NCBI GenBank assembly: GCA_025602905.1
Contig: JAHLKI010000036.1
Span: forward strand, 62,001 to 126,000
Source: Phlyctochytrium arcticum
Taxonomy: Eukaryota > Chytridiomycota > Chytridiomycetes > Chytridiales > Chytridiaceae
DNA: 64,000 bases
Reading direction: 5' to 3'
Shown: positions 55,301-64,000 of the stretch, piece after piece
Position numbering within the stretch: the stretch's first letter is position 1
Layout of the letters: each line of letters starts with the position of its first letter
Notes under the pieces: generated by a model
Seen by the model: the letters and a program-made list of their open reading frames with translations, nothing else
What the model was told of the DNA's origin: nothing
The model's database searches: none
Program-made: the position numbers and the translations under genes

Positions 55301-58300
55301 TATCTGTCGAACGGAAGCCTCGATTGCACTTTGTACCGCCTTGTTCTGCTCCAGTAGATCCTCCAGCCGCTCTGATGCGCTACTAGGATCCAGGCCCTTG
55401 GAAACAGCTTCAGAGATTTTCTTCTGAGCACGCACTACGTTCTCGAAACAGTTTTGCATGGCTGCAAAAACTGCATCTACTTTTTCCGTGTCCGGAGATT
55501 TTAATGTTGTCAGCATCTCTTCTACTGCCTCGGCATTTTCTCTCCATTCTGCGAAGGGGTCTCGAACGGACGCAGCGGTAGGGCTGCTGGTGTCTGAAGG
55601 TGCGACATCGGGTGGGTGCTGGTTAGCCTCTACTTCTTTATTGTTCGTAGACAAGGAATCACGAACACTATCCAAGAACTCGGATGGCTCGGGACGGCCA
55701 TCGTGTTCCGTAAAAACCAGCTGAGGTGTCGCGGATTGCGCGTGCAAGCTGGAATTGTGCGCAGAGCTATTTGAATGCATAACAAGTGTTTCCGGTGTAC
55801 TCTTCGTTGCGCTTGCAGCATCTGCCATCCGAGCTCCATCACTCCCATGTGTTCCTTCTAGAACTTGAATTGACTGACCTGGGGTGGCTGGAAGATCCCG
55901 TGACAATTGGTTATTTGGATCCAGAGAGCCATCTTCAGCTTCTCGCGCGCTTTCCTGCTGTGAAAGCATCTGGCGGGGCACAGGCTCATCGATGCTTGGT
56001 GCAATTTCAATCGGTGACGGCTGAACAGCTTGGTTGTCCACAACATTCGGTGGGTTCCCAGGATGGCGCGACTGGACTTCCGAGGCCCCAGGATGGAGTG
56101 GCTCATCGCTAATATCTCCACGTTCAATTTCGTGACTCGAATTTTGTTGCGTTGGCTCCCCAGATGATATAGCCACATTAGCGGAAGGCGCGGTATCGGC
56201 ATGAACACCATCAGTCAACTCATGTTGCGCAGCGTTTGACGTTCCCTCAACGGAAGATTTCTCGGGATAAGCTACTGTCCCACCTACTGCCTCACTATCT
56301 TCAGGTTGACGTCCGGTATCTGCGGTCAGCCCAGCACCCGTTGCAATTTTAGTCTTTGACTCCATAGAATGGTTCACTCTTTCATCGATAATGCTCGCCG
56401 AGGCAGAATCTCGCGAATGGTCCGACTGTGGCAAAACTCGATCTGAAGAAGGAGTTCTATCGTCTAACGATGGCGAAGATGGCTGATGCGAGGACTGACC
56501 ACTGTCAGCGCCGGGATTTGGTAGACTTTCACCAAGCCCCCACTGAGAAAAGGAGATTCCAAGAAGTCCATCATCAGACGTACTACCAATCGTCAATGAT
56601 TGCGTCGCTGGTGGTGTCAATAGCGATTCGGTTGCTGGTGCCGGTAATGGTCGAGAAGCGCCCTCCGACTCTACCGCACCCGCTACAGATGCCCGATCGA
56701 GAGAATCCTTTGGCGACTTTGGTGGGAGCGTTGGTACACCGGACAGAGTACTTGACTCTATGCCTAAATGGTGTGGCCGTGGAGGGATATTCGTAATCAT
56801 CTTTTCGGAAGGGTTTACGTCTGCTTCTGCGGGTTGCTCTGGGTGTACCTCTTTGTTTCCGAACACCACAGGAAGAGATGGTAGAGGTCTTTCGGGAGGT
56901 GGTGGAAGATCACGCTCAACGCCCCTTGTCTTGGGAATGTATTCATCGCTAGTTGATGCACCCACAGGTACGGGCTTCCTTTCGTTATTCAGGGATACTT
57001 CGTCGGATGGGGCAGAAAGAGATGATGCTGATTCAGAAGACGTGGAGCTACTGCGATTTGCTCCAAAGGACGTGGATCGAACTGGGGACTGAGGTATTTC
57101 AGGTCCCATGGCCTTCAATATATGGTTCTGAAAATCTAACAAGCTTCCTCTTAATGCGCGACCGGCAATAATTAACTTCTGATGGGGCGTCACATCGAAA
57201 GCAGCAGGGACCTTTGGTAGACCCGTCGACGCAGAACCTATTACTGACGACCATAAGTTGTCAAGCTGGGCAATGGACGATGGAACATTGGCGGCTCCTT
57301 CTATGCAGTCAGTGACTCCACGCAATCGGTCGCTCCACCATCTGTATGCGTTGATTTTCCAGGCATTGTCTATGTGTGCAGAATTTATGCGCGGCAATCC
57401 CTCTTTGACCCAGGAGACCATTTCCATTTTCCATTTCTTCAGTGTATCGTCCACGCGCTGAACTTGTGCACAATATGCCTTTGTCACAGATACGGCCGAT
57501 GTTATCAGCTGCCCTTCCCGGTCCTGTTCGTCTTTCCGCTTGGCGGTCAGACCTTGAACATGCTGTGAAACGTATTCTCGCCGCTTGAAAACTAATGGGC
57601 CAACATGGTTGCTAATAAAGGAAAGGATGTCGTCGTTTCCAATTTTGATCAAGCGAGATCCTCTGGTAATTAGACATCTCGGCGTCAGATGAAAAGTAAC
57701 ACCAGCTGCGGGTTTAGAAGAAGAGCCACGGGAGGAAAACTGATTCCCGATAGGCGATATGGGAGATTGCACAGTGTGCGACGCTCTGGAGCGATTGACA
57801 ACATCTTTCTCTAAGGTTAAGACCCATTCGGCGGTTGATGTCCGAAGTAGCTGCATCTTTAAGGACATCTGGGTGTCAATAACATCCAGGAAATTGTTCA
57901 ATACATTCAGCGCTTCCGTGTACTCTTGGTTGTAGTCACGAGAAGCTTGTCCGAGGGCGCCAACGGCATCTTCTCCCAGCTTTTCAATGATTACCGCGCG
58001 AATGGCTTGCACTCGCACAAACGCTCTCCGTGTATCTTCAAAATTGCGGAGCGCTTCCTCCTCCAATTGCGCTATCTGGTAGCGTTTTGCAAGCTGCTGC
58101 ATTTCCTTCAGCAATCGATGCGCCTCCTCACGCATTCCGCCCGTACCCTCGCGACCAATCAACTCGTTGTGCGCCTTATCCACAACAGCTTCCTGTTGTT
58201 GCACCCATACGCCATACGATCGTAGCTGTGTCGCAAGATCTGGAACAAAATTGCGGGAGTAACTCTGATATCTGGATGTAATTGAGCGATGTCGCTCCTC

Positions 58301-60360
58301 CAAACGAATAATCTCGGGAGGTGACTCGCCATTTTGTATTAGAGAGCGTCTGAGCTGCCTCATATACTTAATAGCGGCGCCGAGTTGCGGCAGCAGATGA
58401 GGACCGTCAGTTTCGCTGAACGTAGGAACAGAGCCGTTAAGTTCCAGGGGTAAAAATCCTTGTTTGGTCTCGACTTCCAATTGTTTGACGCAGTATTCAA
58501 TTGCGGTCGGTATGTCACGAACCGAGGCATTTTCGGATAGCAAAGTTTCAAAAATGGGACGTAGACGAGAGACTTGCATCAAATCTCCTTGCCTAGGTTG
58601 TTCGGAACTCACAAGACAATTGATGCATTGATTCAAGTCCTTTTGTTGATTGTTGATCCACAGACCGAGCGCGCTGGCATGATGGGCGTACTGCGACATG
58701 ATATTTTCGAGAAGGGTGCCTGGTGGAATGGTGGATGCATCAATGACTGGAGGTGGGGAAAATGTCATGGCGGAGCGGAATAACGTTGGAATCGGAAAAG
58801 CTTTATTCCGCATAATCCAATGCAGCTCGGATACCTACAGGACAGATGAGCACATTTGTCGAAAAAAAAAATGGCAAGACAGCATTTACATAGGTCATGA
58901 TCACCATCTCGTCGGGTTTGTCCGGCCTGACTATGTCCTCGACATCTAATAGTTGTGGAACATTCATATGCGCCTCGGCCAATCTGAAAGCTCGCTGAAG
59001 GTTGCTGCGCCAATTATCTGGGTGCATGCTGAAAATGGTGCTGCTTTCACCAATGGAGCTTTCACGATTGGGCGCCAGACTTTTCTCGAGAATGGAGCCA
59101 GAGGGCGTGAGATTTCCAGAGCCGCCCGATTCGCGACGATATGTGATATCCGCACTCATGTCCCGCCGATGACCGAGCCCCAATGCCACCCCCGAAGGTC
59201 CAGTTTGGCGCCAATTCGCCATTGCTAGTGATGATGCTGGAGCTGACAAGCGCACACCAGATGAGGAGCCGATTTCGCGAGCTGCAGAGCTTGCCATAAC
59301 TTTGGACTCGCCGTATCGCCGGCAGATGGTCGAGAAATCAGGGAGTAGACTACTATCGAAAGAGTGAATGAGACATGTAAAAACGACGCCGGTCCGCCAT
59401 GACCCAGAAAAGTTTGTGACGGGAGGTATGATTCCCACATTTACATAGGGAGCGAGCATGTGTTGGCACCAAGTCAGAAGGGTAGTTTTCCCTCCCGGGA
59501 GAATTAGATTTTCGCCCTTGGCGGCAATGGATGACAGTCGAGGCGGTGGTGATGGAGGGTCTGGATACTCCTGCGCAATACTTAGCTATACTGTAGCAAA
59601 TCATGCGATCAATCCGTAGCTCACCTCTTCAGATTGAATGGATTCCAACGAAGACGATTTTGGCAGTGGTAATGGTACAGGCGGTCGTGGAATCCCTATT
59701 GGCTCAATCCTGAAACGCAATATCATAATCCAAATTAGGCCCATTGTTACTTTCAGGTTGCCATCAACAATGTCTTCACTCCCAATGTTGACAAGTGACT
59801 CTTGAAGTTTTGTTGCCAAAAATTTCAAACACTTTTCGACGTTGACTACGCTATATATCCGGAGGAGGGTCTTTGAATCAGTTGTGCCTCGCTGAATGTT
59901 CCGTTCCGGTCGGGGCAGCTGTTCACCACTGAGGACTTCAAGAAGATGGGTCAGACGCGTGCCGTCACGTAAATCGGTGGCCAGATCCTGAATGAAGAGC
60001 TCCGATGATGGTATCGAGGACATCCTGGCACATTGCGCCAGCTGCAAGTTGCACCTGAAAGTCAATGTATTGTTAAGTAAGTATCACCAGACATCTCTCT
60101 GACTAGAATCATTACCATTTAGTAAATGTCTTCTTCTGTACATCCACATGAGCCTGTATGTGATTTTGCACTCGTGAATCTGCCGCTTTCGGACTACTAG
60201 TCCATGGAGGATGGCCGTCAAATGATGGGTATCTGGGTGATTCTTCCTGATAGCTTTGGGTATTCGATGAGCGTGAGGGTTGCCCGGTGTCGTCGCCACC
60301 AGAAGAACGGTCAGGACTTGATGTCCTTGAGCGCCCACTAAAACGCTTTTTTAACCACAT
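49356..60360 (-). CDS. Giant CH-CH / coiled-coil / GAR cytoskeletal linker (spectraplakin-like), 3,588 residues
   Basis: Predicted actin-microtubule cross-linker. Five exons on the minus strand: 60116-60360, 59625-60054, 58890-59570, 49676-58834 (9.2 kb, one exon) and 49356-49607. Phases match at every join. CH1 starts at about residue 75 (VQKKTFTKWCN, LRDGTRLTHLLEVLSGEQL, NLKVTMGLIWIMILRF). CH2 starts near 250 (KTTLLTWCQHML, VTNFSGSWRTGVVF) but carries a Ser-rich insert of about 100 residues at roughly 308-405 before its last helices (EDIVRPDKPDEMVIMTYVSE). Helical spectrin-like repeats follow, broken by a Ser/Pro/Glu-rich zone at about 1030-1550. Near the end is a GAR (GAS2) microtubule-binding domain, CYCRLVRNSVMVRIGGGWQE, split by the last intron. 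No EF-hands were noticed. Confidence 0.9.
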
Positions 60361-61937
60361 TTTTGGTAAAGACAGTCCAGTCGCACGCCAGTATGTAACA
60401 TGAATGAGATGCTATCTGATAGACTATTGCCTCCCTTGAAAGAATGTGCTGTTGTGATTTGGTCGATAGCCACTCCAATAGCGAACGCGCAGGAGGACTG
60501 AAATTGGTAAGTTCGAAACGCCGCCGGAGGTGCCAAGAGCCCTTTACGAATTCTGGTCCCGCTGTCGGTTGTTGATCATAATATATCTCCTTGTTCAAAA
60601 AGAAGTCAAGACTTGGAAACTGCTGACTGCTGCTGTTGTCTGGTAAGAAGTAATATGATACCGGTATCAACTTGAAACCAAAGCGCGCCAAAGCGAAACG
60701 CACTGATCTCCCTCGATCTACCTTCAATTGATTGGTACTCGGGACAAAGAAGAAGCCGCCCCACAGTACGTCCAGCAGTACGTGCTGTCGTTGAATCGAA
60801 AGGGACGCTTTACTTTTACTGGAAACCCCGGGGTTGGCAAACCTGCAGTCACTACGACTTTATTTGGACGAGAAGCAAGTTGCACAAGAGCAGTAGAGCA
60901 CCTCTGTGCTTTCACGAACCAAGTGGCCGACCGAGCTGTCTATATCACTTTAGCCAAGGAAGGAAGAATTTGGGTGGGTTTGGTCAACTCAGTGCAAGGG
61001 AGGAAATCCCGATGTAAGCTTCCTCCTGTTTGGTGATTAGGTGATTATCCTCAATGCAAGCTCACGGAAGCGGGGGACTATCCTTGCGCGAATGGAGCGA
61101 TCACAAAGAAGAACGGGGAGGCAACTAGCCTGGTCGACGAGTTCTTGTAAAGACGCCGGAACAGCACGTACGCTAGATGTATTTTGGGAGCCAATGTTGG
61201 AAGAAGCGTATCTTATTGTCAAGCAACCCGTCATCGGCTTTGAGAAGCAACTCTGAGGAAACGTGAGTCTTAAGTTCCTTTCCTGGGGAACTAAGCATCG
61301 TGGAGAGGAAAACTAACTGCTAGAGTGATGCAATTTGTTTGTGAAGCAGGGCAAAAGGGTGCAGTCGGACTTTGTAACGCACACGGTGGGACTCCTGGAT
61401 ACATAACGGATGTTCCTTAACCTGGCTTTGGGGGCTACTTCTGGTCCGGCTTTTGCAATGACAGAAAGTCTTTCGAAGGGAACCCTTTTTATGGGCCCAA
61501 AACCGGCAGAAGGCTTGCAAGTGCACTCCCTGCCTATAGTTAAATCACAGGCCGGGGATGCACTATCACCAAGACCGAACTCGGTATTTGTTGAATCACC
61601 CCAATTAAGAACATAAGAAAATATTTCAAGAGCAAAAGTCTATACCAAATTGTCCTCAATAAGCACTACTAGAAGCACTATCCAGTACCCTTCCCCAACG
61701 ACACTGTCAACCTACTCCCTGTTACATTATATCAGAACGCTGAGACGCTGAAAAGCGTGAGAACATTTAACGGTGACAAAGCAGTAATGAAGCTCGAAAA
61801 GGGGTTATAACGTTAGGCTACACCTCGGCAGTTTGGCGCTGAGTTTGGCGTTTTGGAAGTTGAGAGCTTCCCATCACCGTCAACCATTGAGTCCATTCCC
61901 GTAACGTCAGTCAGGGCCTTGGGGTAGATCTTCGGTA
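60361..61937. other. Intergenic region with coding-like remnants
   Basis: No clean gene. A minus-strand frame at 60338-60727 overlaps the start of the giant gene. A plus-strand frame at 60728-61036 contains a P-loop-like GNPGVGK followed by Pro instead of Ser/Thr, and another at 61041-61256 ends LDVFWEPMLEEAYLIVKQP. They may be scraps of a decayed NTPase-type accessory gene, but neither start, splice nor family could be supported. Confidence 0.35.
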
Positions 61938-62213
61938 TCACAACTCGGCTTTAGAAGAAGCGCTGAGCCTCACTCCCAACAAGCTTTTTTCGTTTCGCGT
62001 CCCATATAAATCAAGATCAAGTTTTACGTTTCCGTTCTGGAACGTGCATATGCTGACTTCCCCATAAGTACAGAGCAAGTCGTCAATGGAACGCTCTAAA
62101 TGTCCGCCAGACCAAGAGATCGACCCAGCCGTCTTCAAATAATACGTGCCTGGTATGACCATGACTCCCTCGAGGCAAACCCTCTGCTTAACGATATAGA
62201 GGTGCGCAGGCAA
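61938..62213 (-). CDS. Possible minus-strand ORF or exon, 91 residues
   Basis: The frame reads like a beta-rich folded segment (VCLEGVMVIPGTYYLKTAG, then CTYGEVSICTFQNGNVKLDL) and ends cleanly at a stop. An upstream exon could lie at 62250-62340, but the splice is not convincing. No family was recognised. Confidence 0.3.
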   Translation of the reverse strand: MPAHLYIVKQRVCLEGVMVIPGTYYLKTAGSISWSGGHLERSIDDLLCTYGEVSICTFQNGNVKLDLDLYGTRNEKSLLGVRLSASSKAEL

Positions 62214-62354
62214 CGTATACCTTGAGCCTTGCAGGAAAGAACAACTAATGCATGATAGCAGACGCCCGAGGAAGATTCACCTCGTTCACCCCACCGAGTT
62301 ATTTCTAGTGACGGTACAAAAGTCATTATATACACTTCACCGTTCTCCAATACT

Positions 62355-63034
62355 GTGTCCCAACACTTTGGACCACCTGCCTTCTCATTCGAACTTCCCC
62401 CATCTCTCGACAACATTTTGCCTGCACCAACATACCGTTCCCATGTTGCAACACTCAACATTTTGTTCCACACCGCGCTGAGTGAGCGTGAGAAACGCCG
62501 GCGACAGTTTGACGCAACGTTGATGTCCATTTTCGGTGCACTTTTTTTGTGCTGGGCTTGGAGTCTTGTGTCTGTACCTCAAATGTGGGCCACCGGTCTG
62601 GTTGCCATTGTACTCCTCATGATGCTGACCGCTGCTGTCCTGCCACTACTCGCCCGACTAAGTTTTGCAGACCTGCAGCAAGAGCTGGAAGTATGTAAAC
62701 AAGCGATCTATGCATGCTTTCTGATACTGACTTCATTTCTATTTAGGCTGAGATATATTCAAATGTCTTGGCATGGACCGCGCGCGCCCCACCCAACATG
62801 TACTTCCAAGTTCACAACGTATTCTCCCTCATCAACCACCCTCGATTTATCCCAAAAGAGCTTTCCAGGCCGCCCGAGTTTCACGTCGTGTTGGTCGATC
62901 CTTCACCCGGTTTTGATGCTGGCTCGATTGATGAGAGCCGGGTTATACTTACGCCAGAAGCTGATGGATTGATGATGTCGGTCAAAGTCGCTCCACGGAA
63001 CTCCGATCCCCCTTTATATAATTCCTCTGTATAG
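62355..63034 (+). CDS. Two-helix membrane protein, 5' end unresolved
   Basis: Exons 62355-62690 and 62747-63034 join in phase 0 (LQQELE then AEIYSNVLAW). The frame is open at 62355 from a GTG and has no ATG before residue 57, so an upstream exon is probably missing. A charged stretch (ALSEREKRRRQFD) precedes two adjacent hydrophobic segments (SIFGALFLCWAWSLVSV and GLVAIVLLMMLTAAVLPLLA). These form a likely hairpin, followed by a soluble C-terminal domain of about 100 residues (NVFSLINHPRFIPKELSRPP). The layout suits an ER-shaping or organellar membrane protein, but no family is claimed. Its 3' end overlaps an antisense frame. Confidence 0.6.
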
Positions 63035-63240
63035 TTTATTCCCTCTGTTCCCTTCAGTTCTTTTTTGATGTAAATCTGTGCCGCCTGCTGTAAATATACC
63101 ATTTCTTCCTTTGTAAAGCTGTCATCACAGTTCTGACATCTATCAGGATTTGCTGGATCTGACGACCGAAATGACAGTCTCGACTGTGCCACCTCGTCCG
63201 TTGCCGTGGCCGAGTCTGCCTTCCTGCCTTCACCAGTCAA
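62881..63240 (-). CDS. Possible antisense ORF, 119 residues
   Basis: Starts at 63240, 37 bases upstream of the divergent mL60 start. It reads protein-like in the part not overlapping the plus-strand gene (CQNCDDSFTKEEMVYLQQAA, then IYIKKELKG). From 63034 downward it overlaps the coding end of the membrane protein on the other strand, where only one of the two is likely real. The CQNC pair could be half of a zinc site. No family was recognised. Confidence 0.35.
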   Translation of the reverse strand: MTGEGRKADSATATDEVAQSRLSFRSSDPANPDRCQNCDDSFTKEEMVYLQQAAQIYIKKELKGTEGINYTEELYKGGSEFRGATLTDIINPSASGVSITRLSSIEPASKPGEGSTNTT

Positions 63241-63277
63241 CAGCTCTCACAGATTCTTCAAGTACATTCACCTTACA

Positions 63278-63746
63278 ATGTTTGGAGCGTTTCGATCTAC
63301 GGCAAGAGCTTTGGGAGGCCTGGTTTGGTAAGCTCAAACTCCCACCATTTCAAGGTTCTGGCACCCTCTGAGATCTTTTTGGAACAGGAAACGTCGTTTC
63401 CGGTTGACGGATACACAAAAGTACCGACACAGAAAGCGATTACAGGCCGTTGACACACTCGTCGATACCCTTGTTGAAAGTGGAGTCACACTACGGGCCT
63501 TGGTTAGTCTCTTCCTAAAACCGATCTTTTGTGACTCCCCTTGTTAAACTTGTAGTACAGGAAGTTGCCCGTCGAGCTCCCAAAGAATCCGAGTTGACTT
63601 CCGTCGAAAAGTACTGGGCGACCAGTAAGAGATTCCGAACCGGACTCAAGCCAATACATTGGGTTCCACACTGGACAAAAGTACGACATGAACGCCGATG
63701 GACTCCGTCAGCTATACACCAACAAGAAGGTCCTGCTAGCAAGTAG
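63278..63746 (+). CDS. MRPL31: Mitochondrial large-subunit ribosomal protein mL60 (MRPL31)
   Basis: Fungal-type mitochondrial ribosomal protein. Exons 63278-63327, 63388-63502 and 63561-63746 give 116 residues. It begins MFGAFRSTARALGGLVWKRR, matching the short start of the family. It continues TDTQKYRHRKRLQAVD and VARRAPKESELTSVEKYW and ends with a basic segment including HWVPHWTKVRHERRW. The protein is Arg/Lys-rich throughout, as expected of an rRNA-binding subunit. The third exon uses the acceptor TACAG; the TAG four bases earlier would shift the frame. The C-terminal 10 residues (IHQQEGPASK) go beyond the recognised family sequence. Confidence 0.88.
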
Positions 63747-64000
63747 ATCAAAGTTCCGTATTTGATGTGTGTGATCCTTCCGACTTCCCATCATGCAATC
63801 ACATGCACCTTTCACACTCCTACCACTTGCAGATGGCATCACTGTACATACATCACTATTTAATTCCAACATCCATTCGCAGTCCCTCTGTTTATACACA
63901 TGCCAGACTTCAAAGAGCCACTACTTACAGCACTCGGGGTTATGTTTCGTGAGGCGGGTGGGAAGGGTGGGCATTGACATCGATGGATCTAGATGAGAAA
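63747..64000. other. Right-edge flank
   Basis: 3' flank of mL60 to the window end. No gene was seen. Confidence 0.5.

Noticed and set aside
60728..61036. NTPase/Crinkler-type effector fragment
   Set aside because: Only one P-loop-like word supports it and the following residue is Pro; the rest does not match that family.
1..64000. tRNA, rRNA or CRISPR features
   Set aside because: No tRNA-like internal promoter (GGTTCGANTCC), rRNA segment or spaced repeat array was recognised by eye; a covariance-model scan would be decisive.

Overview
The window is nuclear DNA of an early-diverging, probably zoosporic (chytrid-like) fungus. The genes are spliced, mostly with short introns of about 50-100 bases that have GT..AG ends. 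The gene set is fungal or opisthokont: an Ssk2/MEKK4-type MAPKKK, Yvh1, a DUF2306 membrane protein, an HSP20, Tma20/MCT-1, a Yah1-type ferredoxin, a two-LIM protein, Mtr4, a RasGEF, an SPX phosphate transporter and mitochondrial ribosomal protein mL60. A predicted N-myristoylated nephrocystin-3-like protein and a giant CH-CH-GAR (spectraplakin-like) protein point to a lineage that keeps cilia-era cytoskeletal genes. The phylum is an inference; the sequence does not prove it.

Layout. 1-2.2 kb: 3' part of the MAPKKK. 2.2-5.9 kb: a short inverted-repeat DNA transposon with a 9-base target duplication, then poorly resolved, GC-skewed minus-strand coding-like sequence. 6.1-21 kb: a compact housekeeping block (YVH1, DUF2306, HSP20 with a heat-shock promoter, an RS-rich protein, a small membrane protein, TMA20, ferredoxin, LIM, MTR4). 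21-33 kb: an accessory, gene-poor island. It holds a pseudogene broken by a 20-base tandem duplication, an unrecognised 396-residue ORF, a 162-base-period direct repeat, a decayed RecQ-like helicase next to a transposase-like zinc segment, and a Ty1/copia RNase H fragment, followed by about 5 kb with no recognisable gene. 33-64 kb: dense again, with an ankyrin protein, RasGEF, SPX phosphate transporter, SH3 membrane protein, nephrocystin-3-like protein, the 3,588-residue cytoskeletal linker, a membrane protein and mL60.

Themes. Several genes belong to stress and nutrient sensing (Ssk2-like MAPKKK, HSP20, RasGEF, SPX transporter, SH3 membrane protein). Others belong to RNA and translation (Mtr4, RS protein, Tma20, Yvh1 in 60S maturation, mL60), Fe-S biogenesis (ferredoxin) and the cytoskeleton (LIM, CH-GAR giant, nephrocystin-3-like). 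There is no operon logic; neighbours are independently transcribed. Exon coordinates were worked out by hand from reading-frame continuity and splice consensus, and the better ones keep phase exactly across every junction.
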